A DNA stretch of 64,000 nucleotides from Neptunomonas japonica DSM 18939 (GCF_000422765.1 NZ_AUGR01000002.1:62001-126000), one strand, 5' to 3'. Positions 45,154-53,466 are shown, counted from the stretch's first letter. Notes: generated by a model not told the origin, from the sequence alone. Made by a program: numbers and translations.

Positions 45154-46260
45154 TTAGTTAATACTAAATTGTGCAGCAACATCATCATCCCAATCCATTC
45201 CTAAGCCGGTGTTGCTTCCTACTTTAGCTAGGCCATTTTCGATTTGGAGTGGTTCTTTAAGCAAGGGGTTCCACCAATCACAATATTCAAGCCAGTGAGC
45301 GGTGGGTGTTAGACAAAGTAATTGCGCACTAACTTCTGGCCATAGGTGTGTTGATACAAGTTTTTGATGGCTTGCACATATTGTCGCAGCTCTTAGCCAC
45401 CCGCTTACCCCCCCTATTTTCATAACGTCTAGCATTACGAAATCTGAAGCATCAGCATCTAAAGCATGCTGGAGATCTAAGGTATTCCACCAGTTCTCAC
45501 CACACTGGATAGGGATGGATGATGTGTTTTTAACAACTGAATGGCCTTTGTAATCATGTGCCAAGGTAGGTTCTTCAATCCACGTAATTTCTGCATCATT
45601 AAAACGTTTAGTTCGCTCTATTGCTTCGGTGGGCGTTAAGCATTGGTTGTAGTCAAGCATGATGTCTATTGTTGGCCCTACTGCATTTCGTATTGCAGAT
45701 ACTACGCGAAGCTCTTCTTTTATATCAGGATATCCAACTTTAGCTTTTACACCTCTAAAACCCGCTTGGGCTAATTGAGTAGCTGTTTCGGCTGAGCCCT
45801 TTTCGCCTTCAAAACCAATAGCGCCATAAACTGGAATAGTCTTTTGAGCACCCCCGAGTAATTGTACTAGGTTACAGTCATGTAGCTTTGCATGAGCATC
45901 CCATAAAGCCATGTCTATTGCGGCTAGGGCCATGCCCACTAACCCCTGGCTTCCTAATAACCTGAATCGGGAGCTAAGTTGCTGTTCTAAAGCGATTGGA
46001 GCCAAGACTTGTTTTTCTATGAGAGGGCTCATGTTCATAACCAAGTCGGCTACGGGTTTAAGAGCTATGGGAGTATAGGTGAATACTATACTATGGCCTG
46101 TTATGCCCGTATTTGTATATATAGTCGTTAAAACCAACGGCGACTCCGATACAATACCACTTGCCGTTTTGTGTTCCTTTTCCATTGGAAGCCTAATTGC
46201 TAGGACTTCTACTCCCGTTATAATCGCCTGTGATGGTGTCGCCATTTTATATACACCCAT
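45154..46260 (-). CDS. Mandelate racemase-like enolase superfamily enzyme
   Basis: 368 aa of the mandelate racemase/muconate lactonizing group, which abstract an alpha-proton with Mg2+. All key residues of P. putida mandelate racemase appear at a constant offset of +8: Lys172 and Lys174 (VKAKVGYP), metal ligands Asp203, Glu229 and Glu255 (LDYNQ, WIEEPTLAHDY, CGENW), the Asp278-His305 dyad (LDVMKIGG, THLWPE) and Glu325 (AHWLE). Mandelate racemase or a very close alpha-hydroxy acid racemase is likely. It is an orphan, with no mandelate dehydrogenase or benzoylformate decarboxylase beside it. The start could also be the second Met (MATPSQ). Confidence 0.82.
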   Translation of the reverse strand: MGVYKMATPSQAIITGVEVLAIRLPMEKEHKTASGIVSESPLVLTTIYTNTGITGHSIVFTYTPIALKPVADLVMNMSPLIEKQVLAPIALEQQLSSRFRLLGSQGLVGMALAAIDMALWDAHAKLHDCNLVQLLGGAQKTIPVYGAIGFEGEKGSAETATQLAQAGFRGVKAKVGYPDIKEELRVVSAIRNAVGPTIDIMLDYNQCLTPTEAIERTKRFNDAEITWIEEPTLAHDYKGHSVVKNTSSIPIQCGENWWNTLDLQHALDADASDFVMLDVMKIGGVSGWLRAATICASHQKLVSTHLWPEVSAQLLCLTPTAHWLEYCDWWNPLLKEPLQIENGLAKVGSNTGLGMDWDDDVAAQFSIN

Positions 46261-46371
46261 ATTTTTTTATTGTCATTTGGAGTCTATTACGCCTAGATAC
46301 TGTGGCAACTATGTTGGGGTGACTGGTCTGACCTAGAGTAAGAAGCTGTTTCTGTGTTCCACTTAGCTAAT

Positions 46372-46400
46372 AAAAAACCACTCATATAGAGTGGTTTTTT
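46372..46400. terminator. Bidirectional terminator between nhaA and the racemase-like gene
   Basis: Stem AAAAAACCACTC / GAGTGGTTTTTT with an ATATA loop and A/T runs on both sides, located just after the nhaA stop on the minus strand. Confidence 0.85.
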
Positions 46401-46428
46401 ATTTGCTGAAATGTGTTGCTTCAATGAA

Positions 46429-47844
46429 CTAATGATGAGGATTTTCAGGCACTAATTCTGGTTCATCATCACTGCTGTGCTGCTTTTTAGATGTCAGATA
46501 AAGCCATGTAAATCCAACTAAGCCTGCAGTAAGTGAAGCAAATAGAATCCCTGTTTTAGCCATCAATAAGTCTTCTGGGTGGTTCACAAAGCCTAGCTCT
46601 GCGATGAAAATAGACATGGTAAAACCTATTCCCCCCATGAATGAAACACCAATTATATGGTTCATATTGAGGCCTTTAGGCAGCTCGCTTACTCCCAGTT
46701 TTACAGCGGCCCAGGTGAAACCAGCGATCCCGATCAGCTTGCCGAATACTAGGCCTAGGCCTATACCCATCGCTACCGGATGCGACAGAACACCACCAAT
46801 ATTTCCAAAGTCTATCGGTACGCCTGCATTGGCAAGCGCAAAAATAGGAATAACGAGATAGGCTGATGAAAGATGTAGCTTGTGCTCAAGCGTTTGAGCA
46901 GGCGCTTGTACTAGGTTAACCCCATTACCAAGTGCGCGGACACGAGAGCGTAACGCATCGTTAACGAGTATGTTTTCATTCTTTTTAAAGGCAGATGTTA
47001 TTTTCTCTACACCCTCCTGAATTTGAGAAAGGAATCGCTTCGGGTCATATTTGGGCTTCATGGGAATCGTAAAGGCTAATATAACCCCTGCCAATGTGGC
47101 ATGAATACCACTCTTGAGCATGGCTATCCATAGGATAATGCCTATGAGTATATAGGGCAGTAAGGTGCGTACGCCTCCCAAGTTGAAGCAAATCAAAATG
47201 AAAATTGAGAAGCCCGCCAACACTAGTGCAGTTACATTGAGGCTTTCAGTATAAAAAAGCGCAATGACTATTACTGCACCTAAGTCATCCACAATAGCCA
47301 GAGCGACTAGAAACATCAGAAGACTTTGCGGAACTCTATTTCCTAATAATGCTAAGGCCCCTAACGCAAATGCTATATCAGTTGCCATTGGGATGCCCCA
47401 CCCATCTAGGGTGTGGCCGCTTGGGTTGATGGATATATAAATCAAAGCGGGTACTAGCATTCCGCCAACAGCAGCAATAATCGGTAACAGTGCCTGCTTC
47501 ACATTAGCAAGCTCGCCCACTAGAAGCTCACGTTTTAATTCCAGTCCTACAACGAGGAAAAATATAGCCATAAGGCCATCATTGATCCAGTGGTGCAGTG
47601 ATTTGGATAGTTGGAAACTTTCTAGCCCGATAGTGAAATAGAGCTGAAAAAAGTCATGATAGTGATGAGCCATTGAACTGTTAGCAATAAACAGAGCAAT
47701 AACAGCACAGAGCATCAGCAAAACACCACTAGTCGTTTGCCTGTGAATAAATTCATCTATTGGCGAGAGCACCTTGTCAAATGCGAGCTCCCAAGGCGCT
47801 ATGTATTCTTTCCCTTTCCCTAAAGGCCTGCGCTTGCGCTTCAT
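46429..47844 (-). CDS. nhaA: Na+/H+ antiporter NhaA
   Basis: Exports Na+ in exchange for protons; important for pH and salt balance in marine bacteria. The 471-aa protein has about twelve membrane helices and the essential aspartate pair in VALAIVDDLGAV (about residues 189-200), with MATDIAFALGALALLG before it. It is about 80 residues longer than E. coli NhaA because of N- and C-terminal tails and an extended loop (about 280-330). It is monocistronic with its own terminator. Confidence 0.95.
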   Translation of the reverse strand: MKRKRRPLGKGKEYIAPWELAFDKVLSPIDEFIHRQTTSGVLLMLCAVIALFIANSSMAHHYHDFFQLYFTIGLESFQLSKSLHHWINDGLMAIFFLVVGLELKRELLVGELANVKQALLPIIAAVGGMLVPALIYISINPSGHTLDGWGIPMATDIAFALGALALLGNRVPQSLLMFLVALAIVDDLGAVIVIALFYTESLNVTALVLAGFSIFILICFNLGGVRTLLPYILIGIILWIAMLKSGIHATLAGVILAFTIPMKPKYDPKRFLSQIQEGVEKITSAFKKNENILVNDALRSRVRALGNGVNLVQAPAQTLEHKLHLSSAYLVIPIFALANAGVPIDFGNIGGVLSHPVAMGIGLGLVFGKLIGIAGFTWAAVKLGVSELPKGLNMNHIIGVSFMGGIGFTMSIFIAELGFVNHPEDLLMAKTGILFASLTAGLVGFTWLYLTSKKQHSSDDEPELVPENPHH

Positions 47845-47947
47845 TATGATCTCCCTTTGAGATTTAGCTCAAACTGTATAAAACTCACAAAAGATGTATG
47901 TTTAATTATTTCGCGCAAGATTTCACCTATTTATTCCCAATTAGCAC

Positions 47948-48355
47948 TTATGACTGTTGGCAGGGATAAAGATTTCGTAAAGCTAGATAAACAGCACTGG
48001 CTTTTTGTAAGTCTTTGCTACTGTTGGCGCTTTTAACTTCTTTAAGAATAGCGCTTATTACAGTTTTTTCTGAAGTTTTCTCTGGGATACAAAAACCGGC
48101 ATAGTATGTGGCTGGTACAGCCGCTTGGCGCTCACCTACACGAGTTTTAAATGCTCTCTTGAAAAAGTCTGATGGTTCCTCGTTTTTAATATAAGTATTA
48201 AAGCGTTTAATAATGACACGATCGGTTAACTGTGCACCAGCTAAAAAGCCAGCAACATAGGTACTATCTATATCATCATTTTGCATATTTTCTGCGAGTA
48301 AAGAAGGGGAAAACAAAAAAGCCAATATTGTGAAGATATGTGCAAATTTTTTCAT
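47948..48355 (-). CDS. Small exported protein, Rap1a/Tai-like
   Basis: 135 aa with a Sec signal peptide (FAHIFTILAFLFSPSLLA|EN). The mature part has YVAGFLAGAQLTDRVI, FCIPEKT and a C-terminal AVYLALRNLYPC. The paired cysteines in FCIPE and the final YPC match the Rap1a/Tai domain pattern as I know it, which includes periplasmic immunity proteins against type VI amidase effectors. No effector, VgrG or other T6SS gene lies nearby, so an immunity role is only an inference. It lies upstream of nhaA on the same strand with 103 bp between. Confidence 0.6.
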   Translation of the reverse strand: MKKFAHIFTILAFLFSPSLLAENMQNDDIDSTYVAGFLAGAQLTDRVIIKRFNTYIKNEEPSDFFKRAFKTRVGERQAAVPATYYAGFCIPEKTSEKTVISAILKEVKSANSSKDLQKASAVYLALRNLYPCQQS

Positions 48356-48467
48356 TATTTCACCTCAGGTGTTAAATGACGAGATTACTGACATTATCGT
48401 TGACTGCTTTTCTCTCAACTTGAATAACTGGACTTCTAGAAAGAGCGCTAGAATTATTATGTGGTGC

Positions 48468-48523
48468 TTTCTATATAGATAGAAATTGATAATAACTATG
48501 TTATAAATAGATAATTATCTATT
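48468..48523. promoter_or_regulatory. Two palindromes upstream of the LysR gene
   Basis: TTTCTAT-ATAG-ATAGAAA at 48468-48485 and the perfect 18-bp palindrome AATAGATAATTATCTATT at 48506-48523 share the half-site ATAGA/TCTAT and are about 38 bp apart, centre to centre. Another palindrome, TTCTAGAA, lies at 48434-48441. They end 16 bp before the LysR start, in the 184-bp gap to the divergent Rap1a-like gene, and are likely operator half-sites for the LysR protein. Confidence 0.55.
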
Positions 48524-48539
48524 CATTGGGTCGCTTTTT

Positions 48540-49478
48540 ATGGCTAAGTTACACTCGCGGATTGGAACATTCCGGCAATTAGAAATTCTACTGGCTGTCT
48601 ATCAGACGGGATCAATCACCGCGGCTTCGAAAAAGTTGTTCCTAACGCAACCAACAGTGTCCATGCAGCTAAGGAAGCTCTCTGATGCGGTGGGAGTGCC
48701 TATCTACGATCATGTAGGGCGTAAGCTAGTATTCACACAGGCTGGCTTAGAAGTTATTAACAGCGCCCGTGATGTGTTAAATGGTATAGAGCGGCTCGAA
48801 ATGAAGCTATCCGACCTTCAAGGGTTGAAGGTGGGTACATTGCGTTTGGCGGTTGTGACTACCGCAAAATATTTTATACCGCACCTCTTAGGGGAGTTTT
48901 TAAAGCTCTATCCTGATATTGATATAAATTTTAAAGTTGGTAACCGTCAGCAGATCATGGATCGGTTAGCGACAGGCGAGGATGATTTCTATGTTTTCCA
49001 TCACCCGCCTGAAAGCGCTAAGCTGCATTTACATGAGTTTTTACCGAACCCTTTGGTAGCGATAGCTCAAAAGAATCATCCACTTGCCGGTGAAAAAAAC
49101 ATTTCGTTAGAGGCCTTTGCTGATCAGCCGTTTTTGATCCGCGAGGCAGGGTCTGGTACTCGTCACGCAATAGAACAGCACTTTTCCCAACATGGGATTC
49201 GGCCAAATGTGAGGATGACCATAGAAAGCAATGAAGCAATAAAACATGCGGTGATGTCTGGGCTCGGTGTTTCTATTCTCTCCAGTCATACGCTTGCGTT
49301 TGGCGGCAGTGGAGGGTTGGTTGTGCTGGACGTACAGCAATTACCTATTACAACTAAGTGGTATCTTGCGAACTTGCAGGTTAAAAAACTTTCTGTCGTT
49401 GCACATACATTTCTTGAGTATATTACCGCTTATGAAAGAGAGAGCATGCTCTCGCAGATGCAAGAAAAGTATAAGTAA
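48540..49478 (+). CDS. LysR-family transcriptional regulator (CbbR-like)
   Basis: 312 aa. N-terminal winged helix (TFRQLEILLAVYQTGSITAA, then SKKLFLTQPTVSMQLRKLSD) and a type 2 periplasmic-binding effector domain (about residues 95-300; LRLAVVTTAKYFIPHLLGEF). The sequence style resembles CbbR/RbcR-like regulators, but no RuBisCO gene is in the window. It diverges from the Rap1a-like gene; the palindromes at 48468-48523 lie between them. A hairpin terminator follows. Confidence 0.88.
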   Translation: MAKLHSRIGTFRQLEILLAVYQTGSITAASKKLFLTQPTVSMQLRKLSDAVGVPIYDHVGRKLVFTQAGLEVINSARDVLNGIERLEMKLSDLQGLKVGTLRLAVVTTAKYFIPHLLGEFLKLYPDIDINFKVGNRQQIMDRLATGEDDFYVFHHPPESAKLHLHEFLPNPLVAIAQKNHPLAGEKNISLEAFADQPFLIREAGSGTRHAIEQHFSQHGIRPNVRMTIESNEAIKHAVMSGLGVSILSSHTLAFGGSGGLVVLDVQQLPITTKWYLANLQVKKLSVVAHTFLEYITAYERESMLSQMQEKYK

Positions 49479-49498
49479 AAGCAGCCCCGCGGCTGCTT
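49479..49498 (+). terminator. Hairpin terminator after the LysR gene
   Basis: Perfect 8-bp stem AAGCAGCC / GGCTGCTT with a CCGC loop, starting directly after the stop codon. The T run after it is short (TTGTATATT). Confidence 0.65.
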
Positions 49499-49536
49499 GT
49501 ATATTAAGTGAAATGAGTGCGTTTAGAGGCTCAAAA

Positions 49537-50073
49537 CTAGACGCGTGCACCAAGCATACGTCTGAGTGTCCCGTCTTTATCAATTAAGTGGTGTTTTAAC
49601 GTACCGACGACATGAAGTACAACGGCCAATATCAGCAGCTTGCCTCCTAAACCATGAATTGTTCCTCCTATATTACCTATCACCTCATTGCCCTCTCCTG
49701 CCGCGATTAACTCGACCCCAAACACGCCTACGGAATGGCCCCCTCCAACTGACATTAAGATTCCTGAGATAGGCATAAACACAGTTCCAGCAAGTAAGAA
49801 TATATGAGCAGCGGTTGCAAACCTTTGTTGCCATAGCGGCGTGACTGTCAGAGGTTGCGGCAGTTTACTGCGCAGCCGATGTACCACGCGGTAGAGAGCA
49901 AATAGTAATATCAACACACCGATCGACTTATGTATGCCAATGAGGAAACCTTTATCAGGAGAGCGAGGCAGCTCTTCTAGATAGAGCCCGAATGCGAGGC
50001 TTCCGATCATCGCAAAGGCAATCAACCAGTGAAGAGCGACAGTGTGTTTAGAAAACTTTGATAGGGTATCCAT
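49537..50073 (-). CDS. Cytochrome b561
   Basis: 178-aa di-heme b-type cytochrome of the prokaryotic b561 family, embedded in the inner membrane. Four hydrophobic helices (about residues 12-30, 45-63, 88-106 and 142-160) carry candidate heme histidines in KHTVALHW, GIHKSIG, TAAHIFLL and VVLHVVG. Family members shuttle electrons from quinol, for example to superoxide. It stands alone, convergent with the LysR gene. Confidence 0.88.
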   Translation of the reverse strand: MDTLSKFSKHTVALHWLIAFAMIGSLAFGLYLEELPRSPDKGFLIGIHKSIGVLILLFALYRVVHRLRSKLPQPLTVTPLWQQRFATAAHIFLLAGTVFMPISGILMSVGGGHSVGVFGVELIAAGEGNEVIGNIGGTIHGLGGKLLILAVVLHVVGTLKHHLIDKDGTLRRMLGARV

Positions 50074-50296
50074 ATTAATTGCTCAAACGATATTAGGAGA
50101 TGGAAGTTTAACGGCTCCCCTATCGGTTATTAATAACTGAAAATGTAAAGCTAGGTAAAGATTTGTAAAACGAGAGAATCGCTTGATACAGATAAGTTGA
50201 TGTGCGCTTGTACTGCTAGTTTTTAGTACTTGACCAGTAACGTTAAACTGTTAAGTTAGTGGTGTTTTATAACTAATTCCGCACTGGAGGGTATTC

Positions 50297-50332
50297 ATGT
50301 TTGTAGTCAACACCTTCCGGGCAGTCGTCTGA
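50297..50332 (+). CDS. Possible 11-residue leader peptide upstream of rsgA
   Basis: ATG with the strong Shine-Dalgarno GGAGGG 5 nt upstream opens an 11-codon frame, MFVVNTFRAVV, ending in TGA at 50330-50332. It lies in a 358-bp gap with no other gene, 99 bp before rsgA. Codons 7-10 contain one arm of a long inverted repeat (50317-50324). The peptide ends in RAVV; hydrophobic -AVV endings occur in some drug-dependent stalling leaders (IAVV in ErmAL1), a similarity too short to prove anything. Existence as a translated peptide is inferred. Confidence 0.45.
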   Translation: MFVVNTFRAVV

Positions 50333-50427
50333 TCTCACGTAACACCTGATTTCTCTGCCCGGTTTCTAAGCCGGGGCTTACCAGCCCCTGATGAAACGTT
50401 TCTATGATGCTTTTATGCGTCAGGGCT
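50317..50427 (+). promoter_or_regulatory. Competing hairpins in the rsgA leader (possible translational attenuator)
   Basis: Five segments can pair in mutually exclusive ways. Segment 1, CCGGGCAG (50317-50324), pairs with segment 2, CTGCCCGG (50355-50362). Segment 2 (CCCGG 50358-50362) pairs with segment 3 (CCGGG 50371-50375). Segment 3 (GGGGCT 50373-50378) pairs with segment 4 (AGCCCC 50383-50388). Segment 4 extended (AGCCCCTGATG 50383-50393) pairs with segment 5 (CGTCAGGGCT 50418-50427), which contains the rsgA Shine-Dalgarno AGGG. A local hairpin TGATGC/GCGTCA (50405-50422) is a further option. The layout is like erm-type attenuators, read by eye. Confidence 0.5.
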
Positions 50428-50431
50428 TACT

Positions 50432-51481
50432 ATGACTACAAATTACTCTTTATCCCAATTGGGTTGGACTTCTTTTTTTCAGCAACAGCTTTCTCTCGAG
50501 GAGTGGGATGTTTTTATTCCTTCACGCGTTGTAGCGCAGCACCGTTCTTACCTCGAACTGATTAATCTACACGGAAAGCAAAGGTTACCACTTGCCAGTG
50601 ATATGCCGCTTCTTACTGTAGGTGATTGGCTTTTACTTGATGGAAAAGGCCGCTTTCATCGGGCGTTAAATCGGTTGTCGTTTTTCTCGCGCAAAGCACC
50701 GGGTAGCAAGTTGGTATCCCAATCTATAGCTGCAAATGTTGATACAGTTTTTGTTACGTGCTCACTCAATAGCAATTTCAGCCTGAACCGTATCGAGCGG
50801 TATTTGTCTCTTGTGAAAGACGCTGGTGCAGACGCTGTTGTGGTACTGACCAAAGCGGACCACTGTGAAGATGCGATGAGTTATGTTCGCAAGGTTCAGG
50901 CACTTGATACTCTATTGGTTGTTGAGGCCGTCAATGCTCTTGATGCTACGAGTATTCAAGGCTTAGATGCTTGGTGCGGTGAAGGAAGAACGATTGCGTT
51001 GCTAGGCTCTTCTGGTGTGGGAAAATCAACATTGATCAATACCTTGCTAGGGTATGCAGAACAAGCAACAGGCTTGATTCGTGATGCCGATGATAAAGGT
51101 CGGCACACTACCACAGCGCGAACTATGCATTTTATGCCTTGTGGAGGGATTCTTTTAGATTTACCTGGGATGCGAGAGCTACAAATTGCAGACTGCGAAC
51201 AAGGTGTTAAAGAGACCTTTACTGACATTAGCGACTTAGAAAAGCTATGTCGATTCAGTGATTGTCATCATCAGGACGAGCCGGGTTGCGCAGTTCAAGC
51301 GGCTATTGCATCTGGAGAGTTAGAGAGCCGGCGCTTAGCTAGCTTTAACAAACTAATGCAAGAGCAAGCTTTTAATAGTGCCTCGTTGGCTGAAAAGCGC
51401 GCTAATGATCGAGCCAAAACTCGCTTTTACCGCTCTGTTTCATCTCATCATGCTAAACAACGTAAAAAAGGATGGTCGTAG
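50432..51481 (+). CDS. rsgA: RsgA-type ribosome small-subunit-dependent GTPase
   Basis: 349-aa circularly permuted GTPase acting in late 30S assembly. An OB-fold N-terminus (about residues 30-95) precedes the GTPase motifs in permuted order: G4 VLTKADH (about 137-143), G1 LLGSSGVGKSTLIN (about 190-203), G3 DLPGMRE. A zinc-binding C-terminal region has CRFSDCHHQDEPGC. The start LSQLGWTSFFQQQL and the absence of the usual neighbours orn and psd suggest the stand-alone RsgA paralogue found in many proteobacteria; whether a second copy exists elsewhere cannot be seen. It has an unusual 5' leader. Confidence 0.9.
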   Translation: MTTNYSLSQLGWTSFFQQQLSLEEWDVFIPSRVVAQHRSYLELINLHGKQRLPLASDMPLLTVGDWLLLDGKGRFHRALNRLSFFSRKAPGSKLVSQSIAANVDTVFVTCSLNSNFSLNRIERYLSLVKDAGADAVVVLTKADHCEDAMSYVRKVQALDTLLVVEAVNALDATSIQGLDAWCGEGRTIALLGSSGVGKSTLINTLLGYAEQATGLIRDADDKGRHTTTARTMHFMPCGGILLDLPGMRELQIADCEQGVKETFTDISDLEKLCRFSDCHHQDEPGCAVQAAIASGELESRRLASFNKLMQEQAFNSASLAEKRANDRAKTRFYRSVSSHHAKQRKKGWS

Positions 51482-51505
51482 GCTTTAATTCTTGGGCTTA
51501 AACCT

Positions 51506-51533
51506 CAGCGGCGGCAAGTGCCGTCGCTGTTTT
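51506..51533 (+). terminator. Rho-independent terminator after rsgA
   Basis: Ten-bp stem CAGCGGCGGC / GCCGTCGCTG (one G-U pair) with an AAGT loop, followed by TTTT, 25 bp past the rsgA stop. Confidence 0.75.
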
Positions 51534-51545
51534 ATGTATCGCTGA

Positions 51546-51569
51546 GAGCGTTTAAGAGCGTTTAAGAGC
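51546..51569. repeat. Tandem 10-bp repeat between rsgA and lysA
   Basis: The unit AGAGCGTTTA occurs twice and is followed by a partial third copy (AGAGCG), just downstream of the convergent rsgA terminator and before the lysA stop. It is probably a slippage product with no evident role. Confidence 0.6.
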
Positions 51570-51579
51570 GGTATAAGGC

Positions 51580-52839
51580 TTACAGCTCATATTCTATGAG
51601 TTGGGCTTGTGTGATCTCTTTACGAATAATCTGCGTTTCAGTACCGCTAACCAGTAGCTCTGGCAGAATACTTCGGCTGTTATAAGTTGAACTCATCACC
51701 GACCCATAAGCACCCGTGCAGAGAAAAGCAACGAGCTCGCCTGCTTTCAGTGATTTGCTCAATGGGTAGCTGCGCGCAAAGGTATCAGTGCTTTCGCAGA
51801 TAGGACCGACAATGTCATAGTGACGTATAGCAGAGTCATTATCAGTATTGGTTGGTACAATGGGGTGTGATGCTTGGTAGAGAGCAGCTCGCATTAAGTC
51901 GTTCATAGCTGCATCAAGGATCAGGAATGGGTTGGGCTGTGCTTCTTTGATGTAGCTTATACGTGAAACCAACACTCCCGCGTTTGCTACTAGAGAGCGC
52001 CCTGGTTCAACGATAATACGGCCCCTGAAATTGGCTGTAGAACGAGCAATTTCTTGAGCAACTGACACTAAATCTAAGTTCGCTCCATCCCCATAATCCA
52101 CACCAAAACCTCCCCCTAGGTCTAGGCTGTTAATAGAAAAGCCCGCTTCTTCGAGTTTTGTTGCCAAAGCCATCAATTTCTCAATCGCTTGGCGGTAAGG
52201 AGTAACGCTTTGGATTTGTGACCCTATATGCATTGCTAACCCACTCAGCTTTATCCAAGGGTGGTCTGCATAGCACTGATAGAGAGATAAGGCTTGTTCG
52301 ATCGTGATGCCGAATTTATTCCCTTTGCGCCCTGTTGTGATATTTTTATGAGTATCGACTGCTACATCAGGGTTAACACGAAGAGCCGCGTTAATTGATC
52401 TAGCGTGTTGTGTTGCCAGCGTAGCGAGTAGCTCTAGCTCTTCTACCGACTCCACATTAAATTGACCAACACCCGCATTAATAGCCAGCGTGAGTTCGAC
52501 CGTCGTTTTACCTACTCCTGAAAATATCATTGATTTTTCGGGTATGCCAGCTGCTTGAGCGCGCAGTAGTTCTCCACTAGATACGAGGTCAACACCTAAT
52601 CCTTGGTCGGCTATTAGCCTTAAAATACTTAGATTGCTGTTCGCTTTCATCGCATAGTGAATATCCATGCCATGAGGCTTGAACGCTGCTTGACAATGAT
52701 GAATATTGGATAACAGCTGGGCTTTAGAGTAGCAATAAAAAGGTGTAGTAGTTTTTGCCGCAATCGACTCGATACTACATGCTTCGATGTGTAACTGGTC
52801 TTGGGTATAGAGAATGTGTTCAGTGAGTGGCAATGTCAT
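51580..52839 (-). CDS. lysA: Diaminopimelate decarboxylase
   Basis: Makes L-lysine from meso-diaminopimelate with PLP. The 419-aa fold III enzyme has the PLP lysine in IHYAMKANSN (about residues 59-68), the glycine loop SLDLGGGFGVDYG, and the C-terminal LCTGAYGSVMSSTYNSRS at the dimer active site. It stands alone, without dapF or lppL; those would be expected elsewhere. It diverges from an Lrp/AsnC regulator across 207 bp, which may control it. Confidence 0.93.
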   Translation of the reverse strand: MTLPLTEHILYTQDQLHIEACSIESIAAKTTTPFYCYSKAQLLSNIHHCQAAFKPHGMDIHYAMKANSNLSILRLIADQGLGVDLVSSGELLRAQAAGIPEKSMIFSGVGKTTVELTLAINAGVGQFNVESVEELELLATLATQHARSINAALRVNPDVAVDTHKNITTGRKGNKFGITIEQALSLYQCYADHPWIKLSGLAMHIGSQIQSVTPYRQAIEKLMALATKLEEAGFSINSLDLGGGFGVDYGDGANLDLVSVAQEIARSTANFRGRIIVEPGRSLVANAGVLVSRISYIKEAQPNPFLILDAAMNDLMRAALYQASHPIVPTNTDNDSAIRHYDIVGPICESTDTFARSYPLSKSLKAGELVAFLCTGAYGSVMSSTYNSRSILPELLVSGTETQIIRKEITQAQLIEYEL

Positions 52840-53046
52840 TATGAAGACCTATATGATGATAAAAGACGTCGTCTGTGTGTTTATAAGCTTACGAAAATAG
52901 GCTTGTAACCTCTGCTGCTAAATGCGTTGAATTTGCTGTTAAAGTGACGTTATTTCAGTAAGATTGCCGTGAATAAGAGCAGTTTATCGGTAGAGGTGAT
53001 TTGTGTTATTTATCTGTGAAAATATAAAAGTAATGAGAGAGCTGTA

Positions 53047-53466
53047 ATGGATAAATTTGACAGCGCCATTCTTGACCTTCTTGCGCAAAATGCCCGACAG
53101 CCATTGGCTGCAATAGGTGAATCTATTGGTCTATCACGTACGGCGGTTAATGACCGTATCCGTAAACTTGAAAGCCAAGGAGTGATCTGTCGTTACACCA
53201 TTGAGAGAGGAGATATACAGGAGCAGCAAAGCGTATGTGCTTATTTTGAGTTGACGTTTAGGCCTTTCGACCTGCCTGCAGTGAAACAGAGCATAAAAGC
53301 GATTGTGGAAGTTCGCCAAGCACATGCCTTGAGTGGAGCAACGGATGTATTAGTGTTTGTAGAGGCTCGATCAATGGAGCGCTTGACTCATGTACGCCAA
53401 CAGCTAGCAGAGTTACCGCAATTAGAGAAAATTGTTACTTCAACAGCGCTAGAGCAATTAGTCTGA
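53047..53466 (+). CDS. Lrp/AsnC-family transcriptional regulator
   Basis: 139 aa, a little shorter than E. coli Lrp. N-terminal helix-turn-helix (DSAILDLLAQNARQPLAAIG, then ESIGLSRTAVNDRIRKLESQ) and a C-terminal RAM ligand-binding domain (about residues 65-135; ALSGATDVLVFVEARSMERL). GAGAGAG lies before the ATG. The divergent position to lysA suggests control of lysine synthesis by an amino acid; this is an inference. Confidence 0.9.
   Translation: MDKFDSAILDLLAQNARQPLAAIGESIGLSRTAVNDRIRKLESQGVICRYTIERGDIQEQQSVCAYFELTFRPFDLPAVKQSIKAIVEVRQAHALSGATDVLVFVEARSMERLTHVRQQLAELPQLEKIVTSTALEQLV

Noticed and set aside
50383-50410. CTGATGA in the rsgA leader as part of a hammerhead ribozyme or a fluoride/TPP-type riboswitch
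   Set aside because: The matching GAAA core and cleavage triplet of a hammerhead are absent, and the conserved riboswitch segments could not be placed.
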